Shown: positions 23,301 to 37,797, numbered from the stretch's first letter. The stretch is 64,000 nt of DNA from Numida meleagris (GCF_002078875.1 NC_034411.1:32568260-32632259), one strand, 5' to 3'. Made by a program: numbers and translations. The notes: generated by a model not told the origin, from the letters alone.

Positions 23301-26300
23301 CAACACAAACTTAGCACTGAGCTGTGTTATGTAACGGTAAAAGCACCATTTCAGAGCCAATTATCCAGTTTCCTTCTTTGAATCCTGTCTCTGAGCAGTG
23401 ACTAATTCCTACCTCCACCCTCATGGGTGGCATCCTACATAGCACAGGCTTGGAAGAGGAGAGTCCTGATAAGCAGAAGTTTGACAACAATTATTTACCA
23501 GAAATTGAAACTGGCAATTTCAAGTCTCAGGATTAAACAGAGGCCCTTGAAAATACATTGGAGCACATTTTTTTTGCAATGTTATATATAACTTTTATGC
23601 TTTGGGAATTTTTCTTCTCTTTTTTAGATATTTGTGCACATCTGGAGGTATAAAGCTACACTTTAAGTCTAGGAAACTGATGAGTATAAAGAGACCTGGG
23701 CCTTTTCTACCTAACAAAATAGCCAAGGAAAAAGATGGATGACTAAGACAAAAGTGGTCTAACTCTTACTCCTACAAGCTTACAGAAAAGATGTAGGAAC
23801 TACAGTTGAGGAGTGGAATGGCAGTGGTCATGGCCATCTTTGAAATATCAGGGCTGTCTTTGAGACTGGTAAAGGGACAGACTAGTGAAAACCTGATGCT
23901 GCTGGCTGAAGCTTTAATTTCTATTACCCAGAGAATCCAGAGGATCTGAAACTTCAGTCCTTTTCTGTCAGAATAGGCTGTTGTCATGAAGTCAAAGAAT
24001 GTTAGAATTTTCAGACATTCCCCAGCCAGCTTTGCAGGGCTTTCCTCCATGGACAAGCCATGAATCTGTGCTGGCCTTGCAATTTGGTCCAAGAGGGCTC
24101 AAATTCACTCTTATACAGGAAATACTGTTAAAAAATTACTGTTTCAATCACAAATGCATTGTGTTTTGCATGCCAAGGAAACAGATACTTTAATGGGCTC
24201 AAATACACCACACAAATGCTGTGGTTGGTATACTAAATAATGTGAGCACATCTGATTGCTTTAGATGAAGCTCCTGTATCTTCTGTGAGGCAGAGGTCCC
24301 AAGATAACGTCATGTCATTATTTTATTGAACACTCAACATTTAAATGATTTTTTTTAAAGTAGCTGTTTGGGAAAAATAAAGTAGAGAACAACTTGGCAA
24401 CAAACAATGTTGACACTGTCTGTCAGCAAAATTAAGAAATAAAAATGTACTATGTGTTTCATCACCTCAGCTACTTTTCAGAGGTACTTGTTTTCTGTTT
24501 TGGAAATGAGCTATGTCAGACAGCAGTTTGACATCATGTATGGCTGATTTTTAAAGAAGCATTTTTTTTCTATTTTTCTTTCCTTTTGTTCAGTGTAGTA
24601 GACCATTTTGTCAGCACTCTGTGGAAGAAAATGTACAACTCCAGCTCACAGCTTTCTTACAGACAGCGTGTTTGCACTCAGAGTTGTTCTTCCCTTTGAG
24701 CTCATGGATCCAATCTGTGTGTCAGAGGAACAATAAACATTTATCTCACAAGACTTACTTCATCAATATTTGAAGCATTGTATGCATGTCATTTTTTTTA
24801 AAGATAAAATTAATGCAGAACACCAGAGAGAAAGAAAACTGGGGAATGGCACAGAGAATATATGCTCTAAATAGAGCAAAAGAGGGAAAATAACCTTTGA
24901 GTTCTGAATTTTTATTCTGAGAAAGTGTTCATATTTAGAAGAGTGTGAGGTTTTCTTTATTGGCTTTAACTCTTTAAGTGAAACATCAAGATGAAAGCCA
25001 GCAGAAGAGAGAAGCCTGCCTTGAAGAATCTTTTAATTCAGATAATTTTATGAACAATTTTACACTTTGGAACACTGAAACTCTTAAACTGAGCTTACAA
25101 CTGAATTGAAGTAAGACTGCAATGGAATGTTAGGAAATCTTAAACATAAATCTATCTGCAACCAAGAAATCCTGCAATCTGGAATTGCTTTGAATGGGAA
25201 AGGTCAGAAATCTGAGATTATTTCAAATCTAGGACTATTTCCAACCCCAGAACAACAATTTTATCTTTTAGGAAAACTTTTAAACTACAGAACTGAACTC
25301 TTGCTTTGTAGAGATCAGCTAAAAAAAAACCCACAAATCCAAACTGAGTCTACAGGTTACAAACACAATGATGTTATTTCTCATATACAAGGTTTTGCAT
25401 AGGAAATTGCAGTTGTATATAAAATGCTAGTTCAAAAATAGTTTTCCATAAGGGAACATACCTAAGCATAAACACAGAGACGCAAGTTAAATTGGAGCCT
25501 TCAGGTTAGCATTTTTGGACTGAATTTCCTCTGTGGCAGAGAGAGGCAGCTGAGAAGAATGATAAAATGACTGGGTAAAAGCTCTCCTCCCAGTTTATGA
25601 TCCCAGTGATCATAAACCGGAAAACTGTGATCGTGTTTGCAAGCCATTAGATTCTTTCCCCATAACTGGGTTTATGTTGCATATTTTAATAAATGCAGCA
25701 TCACTATAATAGCTGCCTCTGATGAATACAAAGACTAGCCTCCGTTGTTTCTTCCCATTAGAAAATATTTTCATCCATTTTGATAAAAGAATTTCAGCAG
25801 ATATTAACACCAGTTGAAACAAATGGCAAAGTTCCCATTGGCTTTAGTGAGGGCTGGGACTGATTTTCCTTACTTTTTTTTTGTATTCAGCACAAGCAAT
25901 AATTAGAGATAACATTTCTTTTTGATCAAAGAGTTCTGAATCTGTCCCAAGATTAAAACTCAGTTTGGTCATCTCCTGTGTCCTCGCACCCCAAACTGGG
26001 TAGCTGTTGCTCACATTCTTTTGGTTGTAGAATAAATGCTTGCAGTAGTTATGCAGGTTTTAAAACATTTCCTTAAGAAAGTTCTATAGTGTGAATTTGT
26101 GAATGTTTTTTAGCTTGAATCTCAGATGTCAATCAGCTGCATTGCTGATTTATGAGCTGCTCCTGTTTCCAAAATCACTTCTATTGTTATAGTCTGACAA
26201 ACTGCTCAAAGAGTTCAAAAAATGCTGTCTGCAGGGGCTAATTCAGCTCTTTTTTTGTGGCATTTCATTCTTCCCCCCTGCCATGATTACTGTCCTATTT

Positions 26301-29300
26301 TTTGTAACGGTTGTTAAATCATCAACTAATTATGTATTATCAAAGCTGCCCATAACAGTTGAGTTTGTCTCGCTACTGATGTATATAAAAACAAGCCAGA
26401 TGAGTCAGGCAGTCAGGGTATGGACGGCTGTGCCACTCCACGAGGTGCCTGTGGTAGCACTTATTCACACCTTCCTTTTGTTCTTCTGGGCTCCTTTTAC
26501 TTTGTACTACTGCACAGCAAGAGTACGAACTGGCTGCTGCATTATGTATGCTTTCATGGCCTTTTATTATTAGTATGGGAGAATAAAAGTGCCTTAAAGG
26601 TTTGCGTCCTTTCTGGGAAAATTTCTCTGTAATGCAGTAGCTTGTATGTTGGGGCAGTTGAACCTTAAAAATGTGGCAAAAATTACTAGATGCCAACTCG
26701 GTTTTCTGGTAGTTGCTCAGGTGGTTATATGGAAGAAATAGAAAAACCCTGAGCCTCCTTCCATGGTGCAATGGATTCAACAGTCTGTGAATGTACATGC
26801 TTGTGCCTTGAGAAGCCTGTGTACTTTTCTTATTTGGTACAATTCCCTCACCTTAAGCAACAATAAAAGTCCCATATTCTCTTTGGTATCCACTGAATCT
26901 CACCTGGTGAACCTGTGTAATAGTGAAATGTGGAGGCTGCTACTTTTGCATCTCAACTCTTCTTTAATATAAAGGTATAAGGAAGGATTTTCATTGTATG
27001 TGGAGTTTTGTTCATGTTCCTTTATAGAAATTCTAAACTTTGAAGTCTTGATGTGACTTGTCAGCATTCCTTCTAATTATGTTATTTGTTTGATATTTGG
27101 CAATTGAGGTAAAACAGTGAGGGAAGTTGGAGACTGCCCAGTCTTGGGTAAGAGGTTGGGAATTCTTTAGCTATATTGCCTACTATATTCAGCTGCCACT
27201 ATCTGGAATAAAATACTGAAGTTGACAAAACACACTACCAGTAACTATCAAATTTGTCAGTTTGTTTTCTGCTTTGAACAAATTGGAAAGAAAAAAAAAG
27301 GGAAGAGAGGATTGGAGGGGAAGGAAGGGGAGAGGAGACATAAAAGAATCATTAAAAGCAAAGGGGAAAAAAAAGGGTTTTGATAATTTTTTTTTTCTAT
27401 GCATGCTGCAGTCAGATAGCTTTACTTGGTTCTGGAGACCTGGCAGTTGAAAGTGCTGTGCTCATCTGGAGGGAACAACACAGGGATAAATAGATTTGTA
27501 CTTGCATGGACAGTCCTTGGATTATTTTCTTGCGAATGGCAGAATGATATAATTTGTGAATGCAGATACTGCATGAGGCAGTTACCAGAAATATAGTATT
27601 TTGGCCCAAGGAAATGTGTGTTCAGGCAATAACTTCAAATGTTTTCAATTCTATGCTTTTGTAGGTGACACAAAATCCTTTTTTGGTAATGATCATATCG
27701 CCAAGTCTCTCCTTGCGTGCCCTTGCTTGTTAGCTATTCAAGCACTGCAAATGATTTGTGAACCTTGTCTTACTTTCAGTTTTCTTCTGTGATTTTTTTA
27801 GTTTGTATTCTTTGACATGCAAAATGTTACACTTTTTTTAAAGACAAGAGCTCATAGTAATATATTTAAGATTTAGCACATTTGCTGTACTTAAGATTAA
27901 GCACAGCTTTATTTCTGCTCACTTGGACCTGAGAAAGATATAGTTATGGAAACCCCAACATTTACATCCCCAGTCAGATAAGCTCAGCTAACAGTGGGAT
28001 TCAGCTTAACAGTGAAGATGAAAATATTAGGTGTTACAGAGGTACAAGCAAGATGCCTCAAGATGAACAATATAAACCAATCTGTTGTTGCCAAAATGCA
28101 TTAAGTAATACATGTGGGTTTTTATTCTGAATTTCTTCTATAAGATAACTTGTGAAAATTTCACAATATGAATTAACAACCAAACTCATTTCTTATAAAT
28201 CTTTAGAATAATTACAGTCAAAACTAATCCAAACTCACAATTTTTTTAAAGAAATTTTGATCTACAATGTTATCTTTTTTTCCTTTACATTATGGAAGAG
28301 GAAGTACTGAAGTAATTCTCTTAAAGTCCATTATTTGATATATCTATCAAATATAATTTCTTACTCATTTCCTTCTCTGAATCTTTTTTTTAAGTCTTTC
28401 TTCCTATGGAAATTCTTTTAATTTCTTCATCTATTTCAAAGTATTTTTTTGCACCCTTCCAACATCTGCTTTATCATTTTTTTTGAAATAACATTAGAAA
28501 CATAGTGTTCCATATGTAATACTGGAATAAAATATAATCAAAATGTCAATACTTGTTTCTTATTCTCTGAGCTCTCTACAGTTTGTGTCTTTCAAGGCTG
28601 CTGAGTTATACAGGTGACTCCCAGAGCTCTATTTTCTGAATAGTGCTTCTTAATTTATGCGCATAATATTTGAGGGAAATGGAAAGAATGCGAATCCTAG
28701 AGCAGAAATTAAAATCAAAAGGAGAAATAAATTGAGGTGCAATAAATGACTAGAGAAAATAAATAATAATCACTCAACAAAAAATCAGGCTTTTCAATTA
28801 TTTATGCTTTCTGGAGTAAAATTAAATAAGCTTTGAGGAGACATGCGTCAAAATTTTCAGTTGGTGTAAATCTTTACATCATTACCTTGAGCAAGACCTG
28901 GGAACGTGGTAGTGACATGCTTTGCAAGTGACTGCTTTGGCAGCCTTTTCATCTGGATGTGCTCTGAAGAGTGGCAGATCTGTGACAGACGTTAAAGACT
29001 GCATCAGTTCACTGCAAGGGAAAACTCAAAGGTAGCAATTACTGCAGTGGATTTTTTTACATGGCTTGGTGGAAAATGCCAGTAGGGGGTGGGAAGCAGG
29101 AATGGAAGGGGCTCTCCTTGCATACCATAATAGCAAGCTTTGGCACACACCTTGCCCAGGCTGTGATGCCCAGGGGTGTGGATTAGCATCACACTGCTAG
29201 GCTATGTGTGCCTGTACTTGGGTGCATAGGCAGTGATCACAGGGGGAATTCCTGCAAAGCAACCTGCATGTCCCCCCACCACGAGACAGCCCTCTGTGCA

Positions 29301-29880
29301 GAGACACTTTGGGGCAGCAGTGCCAAACCTTCCCCCATGCCCTCAATAGGGCATGTTTTCATGGAATGGAGGAGACACTCTGATCCCCAGTGCAGGTAGG
29401 AGCCAGCTTCCAGCACTGTGAGCTGCTTTCTGATGAGGAGATGCAACACATCTGTGCTGTTCGTGCAGCACAGACAAAACGTCATTCAGGGAATCACAAT
29501 GAGAACACTCCTCCCACCCCAAATGAGATACAAGCGAGCACTATAACAACAAGTGCTATAATACAGCTGTCTACCCTCACTATGCGCTGTATGCCCAAGT
29601 AGAAACTATTTCACACTGACCTGATACCATCTGAAAATTTTCTTTGGCTAACTGGAGTCAAGGAACTGATCTCCCAGTTGTGGGTGAAGAAGGAGCTGAA
29701 AAAATGTGCACATGTTGTGTGTGTGCTGTGATGTGTGAATGTGCTTTCTTCCATCCTGCAAGCGATGCAGCATGGCAGGGTGGGGACGCGATCTGTCACT
29801 GGTGTTACTGTTAGCTTTACAATAACGATCTTTTGATATTTGCTGTTAAACTCTGTCACGTATTTTCATTCCATCTTCAA
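20331..29880. other. Unique noncoding sequence, no gene seen
   Basis: Nearly 10 kb without a recognised exon or transposon. GC is a little higher around 21060-21800, where overlapping frames of up to 111 codons occur on both strands, with no family resemblance. A short AG run lies at about 21590-21600. A 10-bp perfect inverted repeat lies at 25593-25617, and a purine-rich patch at 27288-27375. Confidence 0.6.
25593..25617. repeat. 10-bp inverted repeat with 5-bp loop
   Basis: GTTTATGATC (25593-25602), loop CCAGT, then GATCATAAAC (25608-25617). The arms match perfectly. Function unknown; it may be chance. Confidence 0.8.
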
Positions 29881-29899
29881 CAGGTGTTAATCTCTTTGC

Positions 29900-29937
29900 A
29901 GAAACAGCTGAGCATTTGGCTTTGCTCAGCTGTTTCT
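29900..29937. other. 15-bp perfect hairpin
   Basis: The left arm AGAAACAGCTGAGCA (29900-29914) pairs with TGCTCAGCTGTTTCT (29923-29937) around the 8-nt loop TTTGGCTT. Each arm contains a CAGCTG E-box. As RNA it would be a stable stem, but it is shorter than a usual microRNA precursor and I recognise no known microRNA. Alternatives are a paired E-box regulatory palindrome or chance. Confidence 0.6.
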
Positions 29938-32900
29938 AATCAGAGCCAAAGGCAGTCCTGAAGCAATCGGAGTATTTCCCTTTTTAAATTGGCTATGAAT
30001 ATTTAAAAGGAAACTTGGCGTTTCTGTGCAGCCTTTGCTCGGCACGTTGCTCCCTCTGCCTCAGTAATACCTGCTTATAATAATGCGGAGCCAGCAGGAG
30101 GCTGGCTGTCCAATTTTGCTCTTTCAGTATGCACTAAAACATCCAGGGGACAAGAAGGAGGGGAAAAGTCAGCCAGAGTCCCTTAGCTCCCAATTGCTGC
30201 ACAGACAGAGAGAGAGACGAAGTCCCTAAAGATGAAGTCTTCTGTGCAGTATCGGTGGCACACACAGTAGCTGGAGGGCAGGACAGCATCCCTGGCTATC
30301 ATAGCTACAGGTTGGCATATAGCAAAACACCTGATGTCCTTAAAAACTTATCACTGAGATGGTAACAAATCTATTCTATCTCTCTGCTGCAGAAGCACAC
30401 TCTCAGGGATGAAGCTCATGTGATATCTGTCTCCAGGGCTCTTTTGGGGTGGCCTTTTGGGACTGGACACATGAAAAAGTTCCATCAGGGTACATCTGTT
30501 TGTTTGCGGTACATTTAGTGAGTTTGGGCCCCCCATGTAGTTATAGTCACTGGTGGATGTATCAGTCCTGTCAGACGTCCATGGCCATCGTGGTGAAGGT
30601 TATCTGGCTTACCCTTTGGGATGACATTTGTGCATTTGAGCACCGTGTTGTAACCACAACAATAACACTGGCTGGCTCAACTAGAGGGATCTATGTCTAT
30701 CTGTAGATCTCAAATTGCTTTACAAAGGAAATTCCAGAAACATAAATCCAGGAAATTCACAGTAAATGTCAAACCTGGAAGAAATCCAAACACGTACTGG
30801 TATTAAAATGCGCATACCAAAGAAATGTTATTAATTTGGTTTGCAAAGCAGAGCATGCTGGTAAGTGGACAGTTAGACATTCCTGTGTATTGATCAGCAA
30901 GTGTCCCTGTGGAAAAACCTTGGAGCAAGGCAACCTTGCCCTTACAGCTTGCAGTTGTGTGGCAAACAAAATCCATACTTCCCCTCCTTTCTCTGCAGCT
31001 GCTTTGCCCCTACCATCCAAAACACCTCCCTTGCTTTCCTTGATGCTGAAATCCTGAGTCAGCCCTGGTGGCTGCAGAGCTGGGACAGAGGAGGTGCTGA
31101 CCAAGGGGAAAGACATCCTCTGGTGCTGCCCACCTGGAGGCTCAGGCAATCTCCCAGTTATTCCCCCTTGCCAGGTGCCCTGTGCAGAAGTTACAGCAGC
31201 CAGGAAGTCAAGGGTGTGAAAATCGGCTGTACTCCTCTTGTCTTCCAGTGTAGCAGCAGTCCCTTGGGGCTGTGGCAGGCAGAGTGATTTACTGCAACCC
31301 TGAAGATGTCCTAATGCGTACATATATTTCTCCATGTCTTTTTTTTTTTTTTAAATACCAGATAGATGTGGTGCAGCCAAAACCCTAGTATTTTTAATCT
31401 GAAATATTCTAGCAGTATTTCTGCAATCTCAGTGTTCAATATTATATTGCATTTATTGTTTAAAGTATAATTGAAGAAATCCATAGGATTTTTTGCAACA
31501 TTCTGTCACACTGAGTGAACTACACTGAAGGACTATTTTTTATTACCTTGTGTGTAATACTCCATGTGTGTAGGGAAGGTTACTCTCAGGCGGCCCAGAG
31601 GGGCAATTTGAGTGTCACAACAAAAGCCTTAATGATCTTATCATTACAGTTGCAGAAGTAGAAGCCTTTGCTGCAATGTGCCCCCCATAACGAGCAATAT
31701 CCCTGTTGTGTTCCTGTACCTGCAGGTGGGAGGCCTGCCCCCACAGCCACCAGCCCTCTGTCCTCCCTCCAGCTTCTCCATGTCTGCCTCGGCCTGCAAG
31801 CCAGCACCAGGCTGGGACCCCAGGAGCAGCCTCACTGGTGCTAAGCAGAGCAGGGCTGTAACTTCTCTTCATCTGTCTTTCTTTCTCTCCACCAGCCTTT
31901 GAGCTCCCAGCCTGCTTCCCTGGGTAGAGGCAGATGACTGACCTCTCACAAGAGCGAACCTGTCCCATCCCCAGACCTGATCTTGTTGCCCATGGAGAAG
32001 ACTGCATTGTTCTGGAAATGGGGCCTGAAAACTAATCTTTGTCAGTTTATCCCAAACCTATGGTGCCTGGGGAGCAAGTGCATTATTCAGAGCAATGTGT
32101 TGGGCTATGCTGGAAGAGTTGTCCAGAGCATCCATGGGCTCTATGTTGATGTCAGAGATCCCTGAGCTAATGCAGAGTAAAAAGACATGTTCTGCAGAGT
32201 GGTGGGTGCTGCAGTGGTACAGATATAATGGCAGGGCCTGTTTGCCTTTTGACACCTCTTCATGAAGCCCCTGCTTTCTGTGTCATGAGGTAATTCTGTC
32301 TCCCTTGAAGGGACAGGAAGAAATGAAAATTGTAACTTATCAATGGTAACAAAAGCTGACCAGGAATATAAAAACACAACTGGGAAAGCTATAAGGAATT
32401 AAACAATATTTCCCAATTTTCTTCTTCTGTGATTATTAAACTAGCCAGTGGAATTATTTCTCTTTATTGCTTTGTAGATATTGAACAAATTGGTAAGTTA
32501 TAAAAATGTGAATACTCTCCAGTTGAGACCAAGTAGTATTAAAGCAAAGTGTATTTCTGATCAAGTATTGAGAGAATCATGTTACTCAGTGTATCCTGTC
32601 AGAAAGAAAATCTTTCCATTCTTACTTCTGCTCAGATGTTGTACTACATCAGGTAAGAAATGAGAACTGAGCCCAATGTAGAAATACAGGGCTTGTATTG
32701 TACAATAGGCATCCTACTGGAAAAATCAATGTCTGAGTTTCTATTTGCTTCTTCCTCCTCCCCCAATCAAATAAAGTTATTAATTAGTGTTATTTGCAGT
32801 GCTGTTGCCCTTTGAAAAATATACTCATTAAAAATTCTTCTGGATTCAAATGATGTTTCATAAATTGTTCACAATTTATGCAGTTTACAAATGAGATTGA

Positions 32901-35190
32901 GTTTGAATAAAAAGTACATAATGTCCAAGAGGTAATCAGACTACAGTAAATAAAAAAAGATTTGTGTGTAGAGAATCTGTAGCACACTACCATTATTATA
33001 CTTCAAGCCTAAAGAATAAAGTAGCCTAAAGAATTAAGTAGCTCTTCATATTGCCCAGATTGGTTCTAAAGAGTTGGATACCTCTTTATAAAAGCAGCAT
33101 TACAAACCTGCAGCAATTCCACAGCTCAGCCTGCAGCTCATCCTGGGCCTTACTGCATGCACCCATGCACGGGTTAAAAAGAGGCCCAATAGCACAGCCC
33201 TCTGTGCTGGAGAGTGCTGGTCTCACAGTGCCTCAAAATGGGGTGTCAGCAAATTCCCCAAAACCTGTTTCTCCTCCACTTGAGCAGCTGTCTCAGGATG
33301 GCAGGCACAATGAAGTGCTATACATCATTAGTTTACCCAGATCTGAGCTATGGCCAGCTTTACTCCAAAGCCAACAGATGTTTGAGAGTGTACAGTCACA
33401 CGCTACATCAGTTTATGGAGGGAAGGGATAAATACATCATCTGGTCGATGTTTTAGTTCAGTCTAGTGGCCTGGGGCTGGGCAGGGCTGTCATCCTCCCC
33501 ATGGCTGCCCTGGCTGCAGAGTTGGATCCCCCCAGTCTCTTGGGGAAGCGATCAGTGCTGGGCACAGCCACTCACAAGCCCCACAGCACAGCTATATGGG
33601 GCTCAGGTGAATGACTGACTCTCTGGGGTGCTGTTCTGCCCTAATAGCACCAATTTATGGCTTTCTTAAATCCATCTCTCTCTGCCTTCATATACCACAT
33701 CCAAGTCTTAAATGAAGTACTGTAAGTCAGGTACAGCCATAGTCCTGTCTCCTCAAGAACTTGCACAGTTTATGGCAATGGTTGCCAAAGGCTGCTGTCC
33801 TCCTCCTTCATCTTCTCCTGGTGTTGTCGTTGGTCATCAAAGCAAAGCAGAGGAAGTCCAGCCAGGTTTCAAACCCTTTTAACAACCTGATCGATCCTTC
33901 TTCTAATAAACTTTAAATATCACAGTAGAGCATTAAGAAAGGAAAAAACATGATTTTCTTCCATCTCTTCTCTTTTACTGCTACCCATTCTGTCTCACAT
34001 TTCCTTTCCAAAGCCAAGTTATTTGGATTGTACTCTTGTCCTTCTGGCTCAGGAGATGCTGGCTTTGATGAGGGAAACTAGCTTGCTAGAAGCTGAATAT
34101 TTATTTCGTTTACAAGGTGCAATGAACAGTCTGACCATCAGTTGGTAAGTCATGCTATCAGATACACTGAAATCATTAGCCTGGCAAATGAGTAGGGCAA
34201 AAGTGGGCTCTCCAGGTGCTGCTTCAAGTTGCTCCTTTCTCTGTCAAAAGTAAATACAAATTAACCTTCAGCAAATGAATCTTTCAGACTCCAAGCAATT
34301 ATTCAGAGTAAGAACTACGTACTGAGAAAGTAATGAAAAGTTACCTTTTGGAATTGCATAGAACCTTGCAGTACACAAAGGAACTGTTACCCGTCAATGA
34401 TTTTTTAAAATTGGGACAAGGAAAAATGTTATACAACTTCAATGCTAATCTAAAACCTGGACTCATTTATTCTCCAAAGTACCTTTGAAAAAATAACAGC
34501 ATCTTGATAATTCCCCATCATGATTACCATCATCTAGGGCTATCACATCAGAGTGTTATCAGCATGAATAAAATGTCCTTCCTTTGAGAGAAAAAATTTC
34601 AAAACTCTGATTACTGGTTCAGTGTGACAAACAGTGAAAAAAGACAATCTTCAGCATTGTCATTAAATAAAAAATATCACAGCTTTAAAAGAATAAATCC
34701 ATCTCCAAAGAAAATTTTAGGACAACTAGGACAAATAGCCCTTATTTAAAAAAAAAAAAGAAGAAGAAACATTTGAGATTTTACAGTTTTTAAAAAATAT
34801 ATTAGCTGATAATAATAGATCAAAATAATGTTCTTTTTCACATATTCTTTAGCATGTGGTCGTTCCTAGCACTGCACTTCTGATGCAGGATCCTACTGGA
34901 AAGGTAATGTGAGAACACAGACAGGGTTTATCAGCAAACAGAACTAAGAGTTGTGCCACCTGAGCAACGAATTAGCTAAAAATATTTGGCTTAAGGTGGC
35001 CCAGGACACCACAAATGTGCATGCTGTGGAGCTTTATGTCAATAGAGGCATCAGGCTATTTTAATTAGAGGCTGCATTTCTATAAGGATTTCTTGTAGGC
35101 AGATCTTGTGCTGAGATTGTACTCCTTTACAAAAACATCAAAAAGGATTTTTTTTTGTCTCTTTAATGCAGTGTACAGGAACATTTTCAC
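29938..35190. other. Unique noncoding sequence with higher-GC stretch
   Basis: The block 29940-30130 has an intact, low-repeat texture. About 30830-32000 is richer in GC and holds long overlapping frames on both strands (188 codons minus at 30769-31335; 128 codons plus at 30901-31287; 130 codons minus at 31615-32007). None resembles a known protein, and mutual overlap argues against coding. An imperfect 17-bp tandem repeat lies at about 33007-33040. T runs lie near 31340-31352 and A runs near 34749-34760. Confidence 0.6.
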
Positions 35191-35239
35191 AAAAAAAAAA
35201 AAAACCAAAACAACAACAACAACAACAACAAAAAAAAAA
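35191..35239. repeat. A-rich / (CAA)n simple repeat
   Basis: Fourteen A, then CC, then about seven CAA units and nine A. Confidence 0.9.
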
Positions 35240-36167
35240 CAGGCTCCAGTCACTGAATCACAGTAGCAAATAATTAGAAACGGAAATACCCTGCTGGGAT
35301 ATTCAGTTCTCTCCTCTTATAATGCAAATATATTTCCTGTGATACATGCTTTTTTTTTTTGTGAATTCAATCTCGAATGATGCATTATGACCATTTCATC
35401 ATTTTCCTATGTGCATAATCCTGCAGATTCAACTATTAAGTACCTTACTTATGTCTCATTAAACCTGTTTTTATCTCTTGGCTGTATCCTTGTTATCACA
35501 TTATTTAAGAATTAAGGAGAGCTGTGGGAAAATCTGTTTGCATGAAATGACATTTAGATTTCTCCAAAACCACAGATGTAACATTTCTGAGGTGCAAATA
35601 TGTTTGGCTAACCTTTCGTGTTTGCGCATCCTTTGAATTTTGCATTTCTGATCAGGTCAAGAATCAGAAATAGCAAAATACATCAAGAAAATCTATTCTT
35701 ATGGTGTTTGGGGAAAGTAAGAGAATTAACATTTTAAAAAGCCCCTTTCTGTAACAGTTTCTAGGCATATTTTGAATAACAGAAGGAAAGTTAATGGATT
35801 TTGCCTTCTTTTGAGAGCCTGTGGAATTATCCCAAGTAGTTTTTCATTTAGTGTGCTGTAAGCCCCATGGTGGACATTAACTATGACCTGTTCTTTGGAG
35901 AAAGACCAAGAAACGGAAGTAAGAAATCAGCAATTGTAGTCAAAGACACAATTATTCAAAAGAAACTTTATCCTTCTGGTTTGGAGACTCATTTGACAGA
36001 AGATTCTCCGAGGATGATGATCTAATAATATTTCTGCACAAAGTTAAGAGAATAAACTACTTTCATGACATATTAATGAAGTATTTTAATTTTTCTGTGT
36101 AAGATATCTGTAGACTTTCAGATTTCCAAATTATTAAAGTGTAGTAATGTTATTTATTTTACAATGG

Positions 36168-36212
36168 GTATATTATATATCATATATTATGTTATATATT
36201 ATATATGTATAC
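36168..36212. repeat. AT-rich quasi-palindrome
   Basis: A 45-bp run starting GTATATTATATATC and ending ATATATGTATAC, nearly all A and T, with imperfect dyad symmetry. It could extrude a cruciform or act as a slippage-prone (TA)n tract. Confidence 0.75.
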
Positions 36213-37754
36213 AAAGAATTAGTGGAAAGGACTTGGATAGTCTGAGTCCATCATCACTGATCTGATGCCGCCTCATCCAGGGAAAGCTTTTTTAAATCCA
36301 TATAAGATGTACAAAGCACAGCTGATATCAAGGGTCTGAGCACAAGGTTCAAAATTAGTCTCTGAAAGAGAGACACCAAAGGTGGGATTCAGGCACTGGA
36401 CTAGTGCTGTAACGGACCGTATTGGTTTTATGTTCTGTTTGCATGCCTTCTTTCTTTCATTGGTGAGGATCAGTGAGCCATGCCTAGGGGAGAGAAGTCC
36501 CTCAGATGCTGGGCTGGGCAGACACTGCCTGGAGCTGTGAGTAGGTTCAGAGATCAGAGAGGACTTTTATAGCCACTCAGGACGCCACCAAGCAGAAGCA
36601 AGCCCTACAAGAGTTTGGTATGCACAGAGTAGAAAAGACTGCCGTTGGCTACTTCATGCACATTGTGAACAATATGGATTTATTTAGAAATCCCACAGCT
36701 CTTCAGTTGGCTAAACAGCTATTCATTTCAAGTCTGAGTACAGGCTCCAAATTCAAGTCCTGTCTCTGAATTATTCATCAGTGCTATCTTTATTTCTCCA
36801 GCTCTCTTGTGAATGTCCTGTGATCCTGGAAGCAAGGGATTTGACACTCCAATGCCCCACCTAGCCCACAGTGCAGAGTTCTGCCTTTCATCTCTTCTTG
36901 ACCTGAATGCAGCAGCTTGCGTGGAAGCGTTTGAATATCATTTCTTGTCCTCTTGTCCAGCTACACTTGATAGTAAATTGGATAAAATTTAATAGAGGTG
37001 ATAATTACTTTTTCCACTAACTGTGTCCTTACTTTTAATTTCATTGTTGGCTAATGATCTGTCTGTTCTTTCATCTTGAGTGTCTGCAGGGCTGAAGAAC
37101 TGTTCCTCAGATTGCTCCCAGATGAATAGATTGGCAAGTGGCTACTTCTTAGGCATTTTATGATACTCCACAACTAATTAAATCTATTTCAGGAGATGTA
37201 AATCAAGGAAGGATTTTTCTTATCAAGCACTTCACAGCTGCTTATCTGAAAAATCTCTACAAATAGAAGGAAATGCTTTTATCCCTTTATGACCACTGAG
37301 GAATCCTTTTTGCTGGTTTCATTTGTACCTCAGGTGTATGCCTTGTAGGCTGGATTGGCACTCCTTTTCTTGGCCACACTTACAGGGACTGTCTTGATCC
37401 ATGTTCTGGACATTTCTGGGTTGTAGACAGTCTTTGCAAGCAGCACAGACTGTTACTATTATGTATAATTTACAGCTGGAGGTACAGAGTTATTGAAAGA
37501 TACAGAAAGATACAGAAAATCTGTTCGGCAGCAAGGAGTCCTGACTCTAGGGCTGTGCTTGATCACGAATTTACTTTTGGTCTGAGCCACTGTACAGACA
37601 TAGAACATTATAATAATTCACAGATGAAGAACAATACTTTTGAAATTAGACAAAATAGACTTCTACTTGAGGGTCTGAAGAGGACAAAATGCTCACCAGT
37701 GCAATAATGGTTTTACCTGCCTTTCGTGGAGAAAATCAGTTGCTATAGGCTACT

Positions 37755-37797
37755 TCTTTCTCTCTCTCGTTTTTTTTTTTTTTATTTTTTATTTTTT
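37755..37797. repeat. CT/T-rich tract
   Basis: A CT run, one G, then about 14 T and (ATTTTTT)n, ending TTTTTTAAGGG. It is a simple repeat or a decayed reversed poly(A) tail. Confidence 0.85.

Noticed and set aside
29900..29937. A microRNA precursor
   Set aside because: The stem is only 15 bp and ends abruptly. Precursors usually have stems of about 30 bp with mature arms near 22 nt.
30769..31335. Longest open frame in the window, 188 codons on the minus strand
   Set aside because: It overlaps open frames on the plus strand in GC-richer sequence, shows no domain or family resemblance, and no splice or promoter context supports it.
36750..36775. tRNA-like B-box (TTCAAGTC)
   Set aside because: There is no matching A-box, cloverleaf or acceptor pairing around it.
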